Source of the DNA: Alphaproteobacteria bacterium
GTDB taxonomy: Bacteria; Pseudomonadota; Alphaproteobacteria; Micropepsales; Micropepsaceae
DNA: 64,000 nucleotides
Assembly: GCA_016124385.1 (NCBI GenBank)
Contig: WGNU01000005.1
Location: 248,001 to 312,000, forward strand
Direction: 5' to 3'
The notes under the pieces were generated by a model. It ran no database searches. It was not told where the DNA came from and saw only the letters and a program-made list of their open reading frames with translations. The number at the start of each line of letters is the position of its first letter. The first letter of the stretch is position 1. Made by a program: the position numbers and the translations under genes. Shown here in pieces: positions 24,788 through 33,170 of the stretch.

Positions 24788-27526
24788 ATGCCGACGTCTC
24801 GCCTTCCGAGTGCTTCCCCAATGCTTGATCTGCCTGTCGACCGCCCGCGCGCGACGTTGGCCGCTGCGCTGCTCTTGGCCGTGCTATGCGCCATCGGCCT
24901 GCCGCGCCTGTCGATCAATTCGGACACCCGAGTCTTCTTCTCGGACAGCAACGTCAACCGAAATCTGCTCGATGCGTTCGATGCGCGCTACGATTCGAGC
25001 GTCAGCCTCTTCCTCGCGCTGCATGCGGAGGAAGGCGAGGTTCTCACCCGCGAGCGGCTGGACGTCATCGCGGCGCTGACCGAAGCGGCCTGGACCCTGC
25101 CTTATGCGACGCGCGTCGATAGCATCACCAACGCCGTGCACCTCACCTCGGATGCCGACAGCATTGCCGTTGAGGACATGTACGACCCCAAAGGGTCGAT
25201 ACCCATTCCGGTCGTTGCGGAGCGGATTGCATCGGACTCGCTGCTCGCAGGTCGGTTGATCGCAGCGGATCGGCGCACGGCGGCAATCAATATTGCGTTC
25301 GACTATCCCGTCGCGTCCTCGGCGGTGACCGAGGAGATTTTGTCGGCAACCAAGGCGATGGTCGAAGCCTCCGGTGCGCGCGCCGCCGGGCTTGAGCCCT
25401 GGTATGCCGGCCGCGTTGCCAGCAGCAACGCCTTCGCGACGGCCGGCCGGCGCGACCTGACGACCTTGCTGCCCGTCAGCTTCGCTGTGATCTATGGGCT
25501 GCTGATCGTCTTGATGCGCTCGTTTCGCGCGGCCTCAGCGCTGTTCCTGACGGCGGCCCTTGCCGCTGTAAGTTCGCTCGGCATCGCGGGATGGGCGGGC
25601 CTTCAGCTGAATGCCGCGACGGCCCATATCGCCACGGTCATCATGGCGCTCGGTGTGGCATCGCTTTCTCACCTTGTACTCTTGACGCGCAGGATCCTGC
25701 GGCGGGGCGCGCGGTTGCAGTCGGCGATCCTCGAGGCCTTGCGTTCGGACATATGGCCGATCGCGCTCACGCTCGGCACCACGAGCATTGGCTTTTTGAG
25801 CCTGATTTCCGCTGACGCGCCGCCCTTCCGTGAGATGGGAATTTTCGTTGCCATCGGCGCGCTCTTTTGCCTGGCCTATGGCGTGACGTTTCTGCCGGCC
25901 CTGCTGTACGCGTTTCGCCTTCCCACTGGCGATTCGCGATCCGCGGTTGGCCAGGCCGTGGCGGCCTCGACCGGCTGGGTTGTCGACCATCGAACGAGGC
26001 TTCTGATCGCCATGCCGCTTGCCTCCGCGGTTGCCGCGCTCGGCATCATGCTGATTTCGATCAACGATACGTTCCCGGATTATTTTGATGAGTCCTTCGA
26101 CTTCAGAACCCACACCGACCTGATCGAGGACAATCTCACCGGCCTTGAAGTTCTCGAGTTCGATATCGGCAATGGGAAGCCCGAGGGAATCTTCGATCCG
26201 GCCTATGTCGCACGCCTCGAGCAGTTCGAGGACTGGCTCCGGCACCAGGACAAGGTTGTCCATATCGCCTCGATTCTGGAGACGTTCCGCCGGCTGAACC
26301 GCCATATGACCGACGGCCGCCCAGAGAGTGCCATCGTTCCACGGGACCGCGCGACGCTGGCGCAATACATGTTGCTCTACGAATTGTCGCTCCCGCCGGG
26401 TCTTGACCTGACGAACGCGGTAACGGTCGACAAGAGCCGCTCGCGCATGACCGTCATCATGCATCGCGCGACCACCCGCGACGTGCGCGAATTGCGCGAG
26501 CGCGCAGAAGCTTGGTGGGGCGAGTCCCCGCGCGATGGGATTCAGGCCGCCGGCACCGGGCTTGCCGTGATGTTCGCCTATCTCTCCTCGCTGAATGTGA
26601 GCTCGATGGTCGGCGGCACCGCGTTGGCGCTGGTTCTCATCTCATCGATCCTGCTCGCGGCCTTTCGAAGCGTGCGCTACGGCCTCATCAGCCTCGTCCC
26701 GAATCTGCTGCCCGGCGTCATCGCCTTCGGGCTGTGGGGGTATTTCGTCGGGGAGGTCGGCGTTGCCGTCTCCGTCGTCGGCGCGATGGCGCTGGGCATC
26801 ATTGTCGATGACACGATTCACCTGATCTGGCGCTACCAGCAGGCGCGCAAGGAGGGCGCGGCCCCGGAAGAGGCTGTGGCCGCCATGTTCTCAATCGTCG
26901 GCGAACCGATGCTCGTCAGCTCGATCGTGCTCGTCATCGGCTTTGCGATGCTGGCCGTCTCCGGATTCCACATCACGTCCAGCACCGGCATTCTAACGGC
27001 GGGCATGATCGGCTTTGCCTTGCTGACGGATTGGTTCTTGCTGCCGCCGCTCCTCATCGCGGTCGACAAAGGCTTCCCGGCCGTGGCGGGTTCTCCCTCG
27101 CCGCAATCGGCGGGGGACCTGTCCGGCGAGGTGGCCGCGCCGCCGCTTCTCTTCCGCCAGGCGGCGCTCGGTGCGGCGGACGATGCCGAAACGCTCGACC
27201 GGATCGTCCAGATGGGCAGTGCGGTCGTCCCCACGCTCATTGATGCGCTCGATCATCCGCGCAGCGCCGTGCGCCTCATGGCGGCCAGTGCGCTGGCCCG
27301 CATCGGCGATGGGCGGGCGATCGAGCCCTTGATCCGCACCCTCCTCGCTGACCGGGATGACAACCGCGCGCTGAGCGCCGCGGAACGCGCGGCCCTTCGC
27401 CAGTCGCTCTTTTCGTTCGACGACCCGCGCGTGCGCAATCTCTTGCCCGGCGACTGGGACGCGGCCGCGCCCGCAGGCAGCTTGCCAGGCCGCGACCGTC
27501 CGCCGGCGGAATTGACCGGGGGATAG
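24788..27526 (+). CDS. RND/MMPL-family exporter with C-terminal HEAT-like repeats
   Basis: About 912 residues. Starts at 24788 (MPTSRLPSASPMLDL) and 24821 (MLDLPVDRP) are both possible and neither has a strong ribosome-binding site. One membrane helix follows the N-terminus, then a large periplasmic domain, five more helices (DLTTLLPVSFAVIYGLLIVL onward), a second periplasmic domain and a final helix bundle. The typical GIIVDDTIHLIWRY stretch of hydrophobe/amphiphile exporters lies in helix IV of the second half. The C-terminal roughly 120 residues are soluble and contain HEAT-like repeats (AVVPTLIDALDHPRSAVRLM, ALARIGDGRAIEPLIRTLLA), which is unusual in this family. It is a relative of the RND protein at 42330. 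The substrate is probably a lipid or hydrophobic compound (inference). Confidence 0.83.
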   Translation: MPTSRLPSASPMLDLPVDRPRATLAAALLLAVLCAIGLPRLSINSDTRVFFSDSNVNRNLLDAFDARYDSSVSLFLALHAEEGEVLTRERLDVIAALTEAAWTLPYATRVDSITNAVHLTSDADSIAVEDMYDPKGSIPIPVVAERIASDSLLAGRLIAADRRTAAINIAFDYPVASSAVTEEILSATKAMVEASGARAAGLEPWYAGRVASSNAFATAGRRDLTTLLPVSFAVIYGLLIVLMRSFRAASALFLTAALAAVSSLGIAGWAGLQLNAATAHIATVIMALGVASLSHLVLLTRRILRRGARLQSAILEALRSDIWPIALTLGTTSIGFLSLISADAPPFREMGIFVAIGALFCLAYGVTFLPALLYAFRLPTGDSRSAVGQAVAASTGWVVDHRTRLLIAMPLASAVAALGIMLISINDTFPDYFDESFDFRTHTDLIEDNLTGLEVLEFDIGNGKPEGIFDPAYVARLEQFEDWLRHQDKVVHIASILETFRRLNRHMTDGRPESAIVPRDRATLAQYMLLYELSLPPGLDLTNAVTVDKSRSRMTVIMHRATTRDVRELRERAEAWWGESPRDGIQAAGTGLAVMFAYLSSLNVSSMVGGTALALVLISSILLAAFRSVRYGLISLVPNLLPGVIAFGLWGYFVGEVGVAVSVVGAMALGIIVDDTIHLIWRYQQARKEGAAPEEAVAAMFSIVGEPMLVSSIVLVIGFAMLAVSGFHITSSTGILTAGMIGFALLTDWFLLPPLLIAVDKGFPAVAGSPSPQSAGDLSGEVAAPPLLFRQAALGAADDAETLDRIVQMGSAVVPTLIDALDHPRSAVRLMAASALARIGDGRAIEPLIRTLLADRDDNRALSAAERAALRQSLFSFDDPRVRNLLPGDWDAAAPAGSLPGRDRPPAELTGG

Positions 27527-27535
27527 GAGAGCGCC

Positions 27536-28087
27536 ATGCCCCATATCGGCCCCGCGGTGACGCTGGCGGACCCCGCCTTCATCCACGAGACCGCCTGGCT
27601 CTACGGCAAGGTTTGGATTGGGCCCGGCGCCTCGGTCTGGCCCAATGTTGTCATGCGCGCCGAGATGTTCGAGATCCGCATCGGCGCGCGCACGAACATC
27701 CAGGATTTCGTGATGATCCATGTCGGCGACACTTCTCCGACCCTCGTGGGCGAGGATTGCTCGATCACCCATCACGTGACGCTGCATGGCTGCACGATCG
27801 GCGACCGCTGCCTCATCGGCATCAACGCGACGGTCATGGACGGCGCGGTCATTGGCGCGAATTCGATCGTCGCGGGCCATTCGATCGTGACACAGGGTGC
27901 GGTCTTTCCCGACAATGCGATCATCGCGGGCGTGCCGGCCAAGCTCGTCCGCACGCGCGACAATGGCGCGGCGAACCTCGCCAATGCGCGCTTCTATGAG
28001 ATGAACGCGCGCAACTACGCGGAAGGCCGCGACCGCATGAGCGAGGATCAGATCGCAGCCCTGGCGGCCGCACGCTCTGCCGGTTAG
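27536..28087 (+). CDS. Gamma-carbonic-anhydrase-like hexapeptide protein
   Basis: 183 residues, 10 bp after the RND gene. It folds as a left-handed beta-helix with repeated hexapeptides (the IGPGASVWPNVVMR pattern). Three histidines at the expected zinc-binding positions, H62 (MIHVGD), H79 and H84 (HHVTLHG), match the gamma-class carbonic anhydrase/YrdA family. Many members lack measurable carbonic anhydrase activity, so the role is open. Its stop codon TAG shares TTAG with the TAA of the convergent methyltransferase gene. Confidence 0.87.
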   Translation: MPHIGPAVTLADPAFIHETAWLYGKVWIGPGASVWPNVVMRAEMFEIRIGARTNIQDFVMIHVGDTSPTLVGEDCSITHHVTLHGCTIGDRCLIGINATVMDGAVIGANSIVAGHSIVTQGAVFPDNAIIAGVPAKLVRTRDNGAANLANARFYEMNARNYAEGRDRMSEDQIAALAAARSAG

Positions 28088-28629
28088 CCGCGCGCGAGCG
28101 CGATGTCGCAGAACATGTCCCGCTGCAGCGAAAGGCCGATGACGCGCCACGCGCTCGTCGTCACCAGCGTGTTCACCGCCTCGACGACGCCATAGGCATC
28201 GCCCGAATAGGGATCGTGCAGCGTGTAGTCGTTGAAGATCAGAACGCCGTCGGGCGCGGCGGCGCTGGCGGCCGCCGCCGCGTCGGCCGCGACCGAGGCC
28301 GCATCGTGCGCCGCGTCGATATAGAAAAGGTCGATCGAGCCCTGCGGCAGGCCGGCGATCATCGCGGCGCTGTCGCCCTCATGGACGATGACCGGCACGG
28401 CCGCGCCCGCAAACCGCCGCTCGAAATAGGCGCGCTGCGTCAGCCCCTCGAAATAGTGCGACGAGGGCATCCCCCAAAGACGATCCATCTCGTGCAGGCG
28501 GAAGCGATCGATCGCGTGAAAGATCTTGGGCGCCAGGGTGTCGATCAAGGACTGCGAGAAATCGCCCCGCGCGACGCCCACTTCCGCGATCGCATCGAAG
28601 CGGCGCGCCGTGCCGAAAGCCTCGATCAT
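28084..28629 (-). CDS. Class I SAM-dependent methyltransferase (start may be an ATC at 28740)
   Basis: 181 residues from the first canonical start (ATG 28629). SAM-binding motif I is AIAEVGVARGDFSQS. Later motifs (LFYIDAAHDAASV, ILIFNDY-like) match the Methyltransf_24 type. The ATG at 28629 has only a poor ribosome-binding site and appears to begin within a conserved N-terminal stretch (LKDARLFATREAM). The frame stays open upstream to the stop of the hydrolase gene (28777) with no ATG, GTG or TTG in between. A perfect GGAGGG sits ahead of an ATC codon at 28738-28740, and the following residues read ALFKRPAP, like a natural N-terminus. The gene is the last of the beta-lysine-type operon. The substrate is unknown. 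Confidence 0.8.
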   Translation of the reverse strand: MIEAFGTARRFDAIAEVGVARGDFSQSLIDTLAPKIFHAIDRFRLHEMDRLWGMPSSHYFEGLTQRAYFERRFAGAAVPVIVHEGDSAAMIAGLPQGSIDLFYIDAAHDAASVAADAAAAASAAAPDGVLIFNDYTLHDPYSGDAYGVVEAVNTLVTTSAWRVIGLSLQRDMFCDIALARG

Positions 28630-28737
28630 CGCCTCGCGCGTCGCGAACAGCCGCGCGTCCTTCAGGTGCCGGGGCGCAAGCGCGGGGGCCGGCCGGTGGG
28701 CGGGCGGGGCGGCAGGCGCGGGGCGTTTGAAGAGCGC

Positions 28738-28750
28738 GATGGCTCCCTCC
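28738..28750 (-). promoter_or_regulatory. Strong Shine-Dalgarno in front of an ATC codon
   Basis: On the minus strand GGAGGG (28750-28745) is followed after AGCC by ATC (28740-28738), in frame with the methyltransferase. No standard start codon exists between the preceding stop and the ATG at 28629. The spacing is ideal for initiation at the ATC. It may be a rare natural start, a recent ATG-to-ATC mutation or a base-call error. Confidence 0.5.
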
Positions 28751-28776
28751 GATTCGAAAAGGTCACGCCGCGCAGT

Positions 28777-29850
28777 CTACACGCCGCCGGCCAGCCAGGT
28801 GAGGATCGCGCCGTTCGCCTCGAACGGATAGCAATGGCTGAGATCCTCGATCTCGAGATAGCGGACAGTCGCGCCCGCCGCCGAGAGCGCGTCGCGCGCG
28901 TCCCGCGCCATCTGCACCGGGAACATCCAGTCGCGCGCGCCGTGAACGAGATGGATCGGCAGGCCCTGCAGCCGCACCGGATCGCCCATGCCCGCAAGCA
29001 TCGGGTGGAACGCGGCCGAGATCGGCGCCAGATGCGTGAAGGGCGAGGCGCCCTGCAGCCCGCTCACATAGGAGAACGTGCCGCCGTCGCTCATGCCGGT
29101 GAGGAGGATGCGTTTGGGATCGATGCTCCACACCGCGCGTACGCGCTCGAGGATCGCGGTGAGATTGGGCGTGTCGACATCCTCGCCCATCAGCGCCCAG
29201 GTGCGCCCGCGCGCGGTCGGCGCAACGAGGATCGCGCCATGGCTGCGCGCATCGCGCAGCCAGCTCCAGAGGAAACTGCGCCCGCTGCCCATGCCGCCGT
29301 GAAGCGCCATCACCAGCGGCGCGGGCCGATCGGGGCTGTAGGTTTCCGGCACGTAGAGCGAGAACCCGCCTCGCTCGCCCGCCTCGTTGCCGATATGGGC
29401 GATGCCCGTGTCCTCGCGCCGCTCGGCCGGTGAGAGACCCGCGAGCAACGCCTCGTCCTGCCGCATCGCGGGATCAAGGAAGAACTGGCTGACCGCTTTC
29501 AAATTCGAGAGCGTGAAGAGAACCTCCAGCGCCGCCGGCACGTGGCGCAGCGCGCGGAAGATCGCGCCGATGTCGCTTTCATCCGCATCGGCCGCGCGCA
29601 GCGCGTCGAACGCGGCGAGCGTTTCCTCGGCGGCGGCGATGAGGATCGCGCGCGTCTCGGCCATCTCCTCGGGCCAGTCCGCGAGCGGCGGCAGCGCGGC
29701 GCGCAGCGTGGCATCGGGCGCGCCGACGGCCGTGAGCACCCTGTGGAAGACGGCGGGGTCGAGATGCCGCGAGATGAACCGCAGGCGCTCCAAAGACTGC
29801 AGCAGCGGCGCCAGCACGGCGATGAGACTGTCGCGGGGCTCGCTCGTCAT
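28777..29850 (-). CDS. Alpha/beta hydrolase (esterase / PHB-depolymerase-like)
   Basis: 357 residues with a good ribosome-binding site (GGAGGATCCG) before the ATG. The first 140 residues are helical with no recognised domain. Residues about 160-357 are an alpha/beta-hydrolase with the triad S254 (TGMSDGGTFS), D307 (GARDWMFP) and H339 (LSHCYP) and the oxyanion-loop HGGMGSG. The protein resembles the esterase D / poly-3-hydroxybutyrate depolymerase type and has no signal peptide. It is the fifth gene of the minus-strand operon, 26 bp after the deacetylase fusion. It may release a product by ester or thioester hydrolysis (inference). Confidence 0.85.
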   Translation of the reverse strand: MTSEPRDSLIAVLAPLLQSLERLRFISRHLDPAVFHRVLTAVGAPDATLRAALPPLADWPEEMAETRAILIAAAEETLAAFDALRAADADESDIGAIFRALRHVPAALEVLFTLSNLKAVSQFFLDPAMRQDEALLAGLSPAERREDTGIAHIGNEAGERGGFSLYVPETYSPDRPAPLVMALHGGMGSGRSFLWSWLRDARSHGAILVAPTARGRTWALMGEDVDTPNLTAILERVRAVWSIDPKRILLTGMSDGGTFSYVSGLQGASPFTHLAPISAAFHPMLAGMGDPVRLQGLPIHLVHGARDWMFPVQMARDARDALSAAGATVRYLEIEDLSHCYPFEANGAILTWLAGGV

Positions 29851-29875
29851 CGGATCCTCCGTGTACGGCGCCCCA

Positions 29876-32197
29876 TCAGGGCGCGAGGCTGCGGCTCCTT
29901 GCGCCGGCGCCGGGCGCGGCTTCGGGCGGGGGCAGGGTCTTGGCGAGGATCACCTTGCCGTCGCCCGGCCGGTAGAAATCGGGAAGGGTGGCGAGCACCG
30001 CGAACCCGGTGTTGCGATAGAAGGCGCGTGTCGCTTCGTACGCCGGCGTGGACGACGTGTCGACATAGACCGCGCGCCCGCCCGCCGCGCGCACGGCCCC
30101 TTCCACGCGCGTGAGCAACGCTTTGCCGAGGCCGCTTCCCTGATGCGCCGGATCGACGACGATCCAATAGAGATCGAAGGTCGTCTCTGTTCCGGGCGTC
30201 GGGCCGTAGCACGCATAGCCCGCCAGCTTGCCCGCGATGTCGGCGAGGACGAACGAATAACCCGACGCGCGCCCCTTCGCGATGCGCTCCTCGGCGAGCT
30301 CCACCGCGATCGCGACTTCATCGGCCGAGAATTTCCCCGTCGCGATCACCATGCGCCGGATCGCCTCGACATCGGCGATGCCGACCGCGCCGCGAAATTG
30401 TGGCCGCGCGCGCGCCGGCGCCGGGCTCGCCGCCTTCGGCGCGGCCACGGGCTTCGCCTCGGCGAGGCCGTGGGCGAGGCCCTGAAAGAAATGCCGCGCG
30501 TTGACGCCCAGCGTGCGCACGCGGTAGCCGCCTTCCTGCACGACGACGAGCGGAAAGCCCGCCGCGCCGATCATCCGCCCCAGCGCCTCGAAATCGCTGG
30601 CCCGGTTCGGCCACGTGCCGGTCGGATCGCCCTGCGCGGTGTCGAAGCCCACCGCGAGAACGAGGAAGCGGGGCGCGTGCCGCGCGATCCGCTTCAGCGC
30701 CAGATCGATCGCCGCGCGGTGGATGGCGGGCGTGATCGTCTCCTCGAGCGGCAGGTTGAAATTGAACCCCGCGCCTCGCCCGCGCCCGCGCTCGTCGCGG
30801 AAGCCGGTAAAGTAAGGATAGGCGAAGCGCGGATGTCCGTGTACGGAGCAGGTCAGAACGTCGTCGCGCTCGTAGAAAATGTCCTGCGTACCGTTGCCGT
30901 GATGATAGTCGATGTCCAACACCGCCACCTTGCCGTGAGCGGAGAGATACTGCGCGGCGATCGCGGCGTTGTTGAAATAGCAAAAGCCGCCGAACGCGCG
31001 CCGCTCCGCGTGATGGCCGGGCGGGCGCACGAGCGCATAGGCGATCGGCGCCCCCTGGAGCACGAGGTCGGCGGCGGTGAGCGCGCAATCGACCGCGTGC
31101 CGGGCGGCGGGATAGGCATTGCGGTTGAGCGGCGTGAACGTGTCGATGCACCAATAGCCCGCCAGCACGCTGCGGTCCTTGGGCTTGCGCTGCGGATTGC
31201 GCACCGGAAAGACGTAAGGATAGACGGAACGGTTGAGCGGCGCCTCCTGGCAGGCGCGCTCGATGTAATCGACGAGCCCGCCGTCATGCACTTCGCGGAT
31301 ATGCCGGTCGCCGAAATGCCGCGCCGGCTGGCGCCGGAACAATCCCGATTTGTCGAGCTCGGAAAGGATCGAGGCGATCCGGACCGGCGCCTCCACATAG
31401 CCGCGCTCGCGCACATGGTGGATGTCGTGGCGGTCGTTGATGACGAGGGGGATCGCGGCCGCCTTCGCGGGGGCAGGGGCGGCGGGCGCGATATCGTCCT
31501 TGAGATAGCGCGGCGCGCGCAGCCCGAACGCCCCGTCGCGGATCGAGCGCAGCACGAGCGCGATATAGTCGGGCGGGCAGAGGTCGCCGTATTTCCGCTC
31601 CAGGATCGCGCGCACGATCTGCCGCAGCACCCGCGCCTTGGGAAGGCCCCGCGTGCCAAGGCCGTCGAACACGAGATAGGGCGGGTTCGTGCTGTCGGGC
31701 GAAACGGGCGTCTCGTAGCGCGTGCCCGTGATCGGCCGCGCGCCGTAGCGCTCGTAGAATTTGAGCCGCGCAGCGTTCTGCCGGCGGATCTTGGGCTCGG
31801 GACTGAGCGCGGGATCATCCGGCAGGCATTCAAAGAAGACGCCGATGGATTTGCGCGCGCGCGCATCGTCCCGCACGCGGCTGTAGAGCGCATCGCCGAC
31901 GCCCCCGCCCGTCGCGCCCGGCGCCGTCGCGATGAAATCGAGATAGGTGAAGCGGAGCGCCGGGTCGTGCATGACGAGCGCGAACGCCTTCGTCTTGCCG
32001 CGCGCGTCCTCCGCGATCAGAAGCTCGGAAACGAACCGGTAGGTGAAGGGATCGCCCAGCTGCTCGGGCAATTTGGCAATGTCGGCCTCATCGAGCGCGC
32101 CGAACTGCGCGCGCAGGATGGCCTGCGCCTCCGCGACCGCCGCCTTGCCGGCGTCGCTGTGCGCCTCGGTGATTTTCCGGATACGGATCATCGGCAT
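29876..32197 (-). CDS. GNAT - histone-deacetylase-like - GNAT fusion protein
   Basis: 773 residues. Residues about 1-180 are a divergent GNAT acetyltransferase (motif A-like GGGVGDALYSRV). Residues about 250-580 are an arginase/deacetylase-fold domain of the acetylpolyamine amidohydrolase/HDAC family with H395-H396 (PPGHHAERR), zinc ligands D430 and H432 (LDIDYHHGNG) and D519 (VGFDTAQGDP), and Y558 (EGGYRV). Residues about 600-750 are a canonical GNAT with Q686GSGLGK and an FYRNTGF end. All catalytic residues of the deacetylase are intact. Two N-acetyltransferases and an N-deacetylase in one chain suggest transient protection of an amine. It is the fourth gene of the lysine-aminomutase operon, starting 10 bp after the second ATP-grasp gene. 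Confidence 0.88.
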   Translation of the reverse strand: MPMIRIRKITEAHSDAGKAAVAEAQAILRAQFGALDEADIAKLPEQLGDPFTYRFVSELLIAEDARGKTKAFALVMHDPALRFTYLDFIATAPGATGGGVGDALYSRVRDDARARKSIGVFFECLPDDPALSPEPKIRRQNAARLKFYERYGARPITGTRYETPVSPDSTNPPYLVFDGLGTRGLPKARVLRQIVRAILERKYGDLCPPDYIALVLRSIRDGAFGLRAPRYLKDDIAPAAPAPAKAAAIPLVINDRHDIHHVRERGYVEAPVRIASILSELDKSGLFRRQPARHFGDRHIREVHDGGLVDYIERACQEAPLNRSVYPYVFPVRNPQRKPKDRSVLAGYWCIDTFTPLNRNAYPAARHAVDCALTAADLVLQGAPIAYALVRPPGHHAERRAFGGFCYFNNAAIAAQYLSAHGKVAVLDIDYHHGNGTQDIFYERDDVLTCSVHGHPRFAYPYFTGFRDERGRGRGAGFNFNLPLEETITPAIHRAAIDLALKRIARHAPRFLVLAVGFDTAQGDPTGTWPNRASDFEALGRMIGAAGFPLVVVQEGGYRVRTLGVNARHFFQGLAHGLAEAKPVAAPKAASPAPARARPQFRGAVGIADVEAIRRMVIATGKFSADEVAIAVELAEERIAKGRASGYSFVLADIAGKLAGYACYGPTPGTETTFDLYWIVVDPAHQGSGLGKALLTRVEGAVRAAGGRAVYVDTSSTPAYEATRAFYRNTGFAVLATLPDFYRPGDGKVILAKTLPPPEAAPGAGARSRSLAP

Positions 32198-32206
32198 GCT
32201 GGACCT

Positions 32207-33166
32207 TTACCGTCTCGCCGCATCGATCAGCGCCGCGATGAGATCGCCGTAGGATAGCCCCGCCTTGCCGGCCGCGGCGGCAAAGCCGGCATCGGGAGCG
32301 AGCCCCGGATTGGCATTGACTTCCAGGATGAAGGGATTGCCCCCCGCATCCAACCGGAAATCGACCCGCGCGAAGCCGTTGAGCGAAAACGCCTCCCAGG
32401 CCGCGAGCGAGAGCGCGCGGAGGCGCTCGGCGAGCGCGGGCTCGCGTTCCTCCAGCCCGAAGGCGCGCTGCGTGCCGTGATAGACCGCGCTCGCGCTGTC
32501 CCATTTGGCGGCATAGTCGACGATGCGGGGCGCGGCGTCCGGAAAATCGATGAAACACATCTCCGCGATCGGCAGCACGGCAGGACCCTCCGCCGTCTCC
32601 AGCACGGAGAGATTGAACTCGCGCCCCTCCAAATAGGCCTCCGCGAAAAAGGGCGTGCCGTAGGTCGCGCTCCGCTCGGCGATGAGCGCGGCGGCCTCGG
32701 CGCCCGGCACGACCGAGCCCGCATCGAGGCCGAGCGAAGCGTGCTCGCGCACCGATTTGACGATGACGGGAAGCCCGCTGGGCACGGGCTCGCCGCCCGT
32801 GAAGGCAGGCGCGGCGGGCAACCCGCATTCAAGGAGACGGGCTTTTGTCGCGAGCTTGTCCTGCACCACCGCCATCGCGCGCGCGGAAACGCCGGTGACG
32901 GCAAGGCGCAGCTCCTCCATCACCGCGACCGGCAGATGCGCGAGCGCGGAGGACCCCTCCAGCGCCTCGACGAGATTGAAGACGGCATAAGGCTGCCGGG
33001 CCGCGAGCGCGCCGAGCGGCGAGAGGTCGAGCCCCACGCGCAGGGTCTCGCTGCGATAGCCGAGCGCCTCGAGCGTCGCGGCGACGATCGCCGCCGTCTC
33101 CAGCGTGTCGATCTCGTCGGGCCGGTCGAGCGCGGCGCCGTGAACGACGGGGATGAAACCGGCCAT
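32207..33166 (-). CDS. ATP-grasp ligase (D-Ala-D-Ala ligase-like), second copy
   Basis: 319 residues from the ATG at 33166 (MAGFIPVVHGAAL). A longer form using TTG at 33208 overlaps the upstream gene and is less likely. The ATP-grasp fold is shown by LPVIVKSVREHASLGLDAGS (the ATP-binding lysine and flexible loop) and the C-terminal Mg-binding stretch FILEVNANPGLAP. Such enzymes join a carboxylate to an amine through an acyl phosphate. It is only distantly similar to the ATP-grasp protein encoded just upstream, so the two ligases probably act on different substrates. There is no mur/ddl context, which argues against peptidoglycan synthesis. Confidence 0.87.
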   Translation of the reverse strand: MAGFIPVVHGAALDRPDEIDTLETAAIVAATLEALGYRSETLRVGLDLSPLGALAARQPYAVFNLVEALEGSSALAHLPVAVMEELRLAVTGVSARAMAVVQDKLATKARLLECGLPAAPAFTGGEPVPSGLPVIVKSVREHASLGLDAGSVVPGAEAAALIAERSATYGTPFFAEAYLEGREFNLSVLETAEGPAVLPIAEMCFIDFPDAAPRIVDYAAKWDSASAVYHGTQRAFGLEEREPALAERLRALSLAAWEAFSLNGFARVDFRLDAGGNPFILEVNANPGLAPDAGFAAAAGKAGLSYGDLIAALIDAARR

Positions 33167-33170
33167 CGCC

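Noticed and set aside
24540..25079. Open frame of 179 codons before the RND gene
   Set aside because: No ribosome-binding site, overlaps the RND reading frame for half its length, and contains no recognisable protein features.
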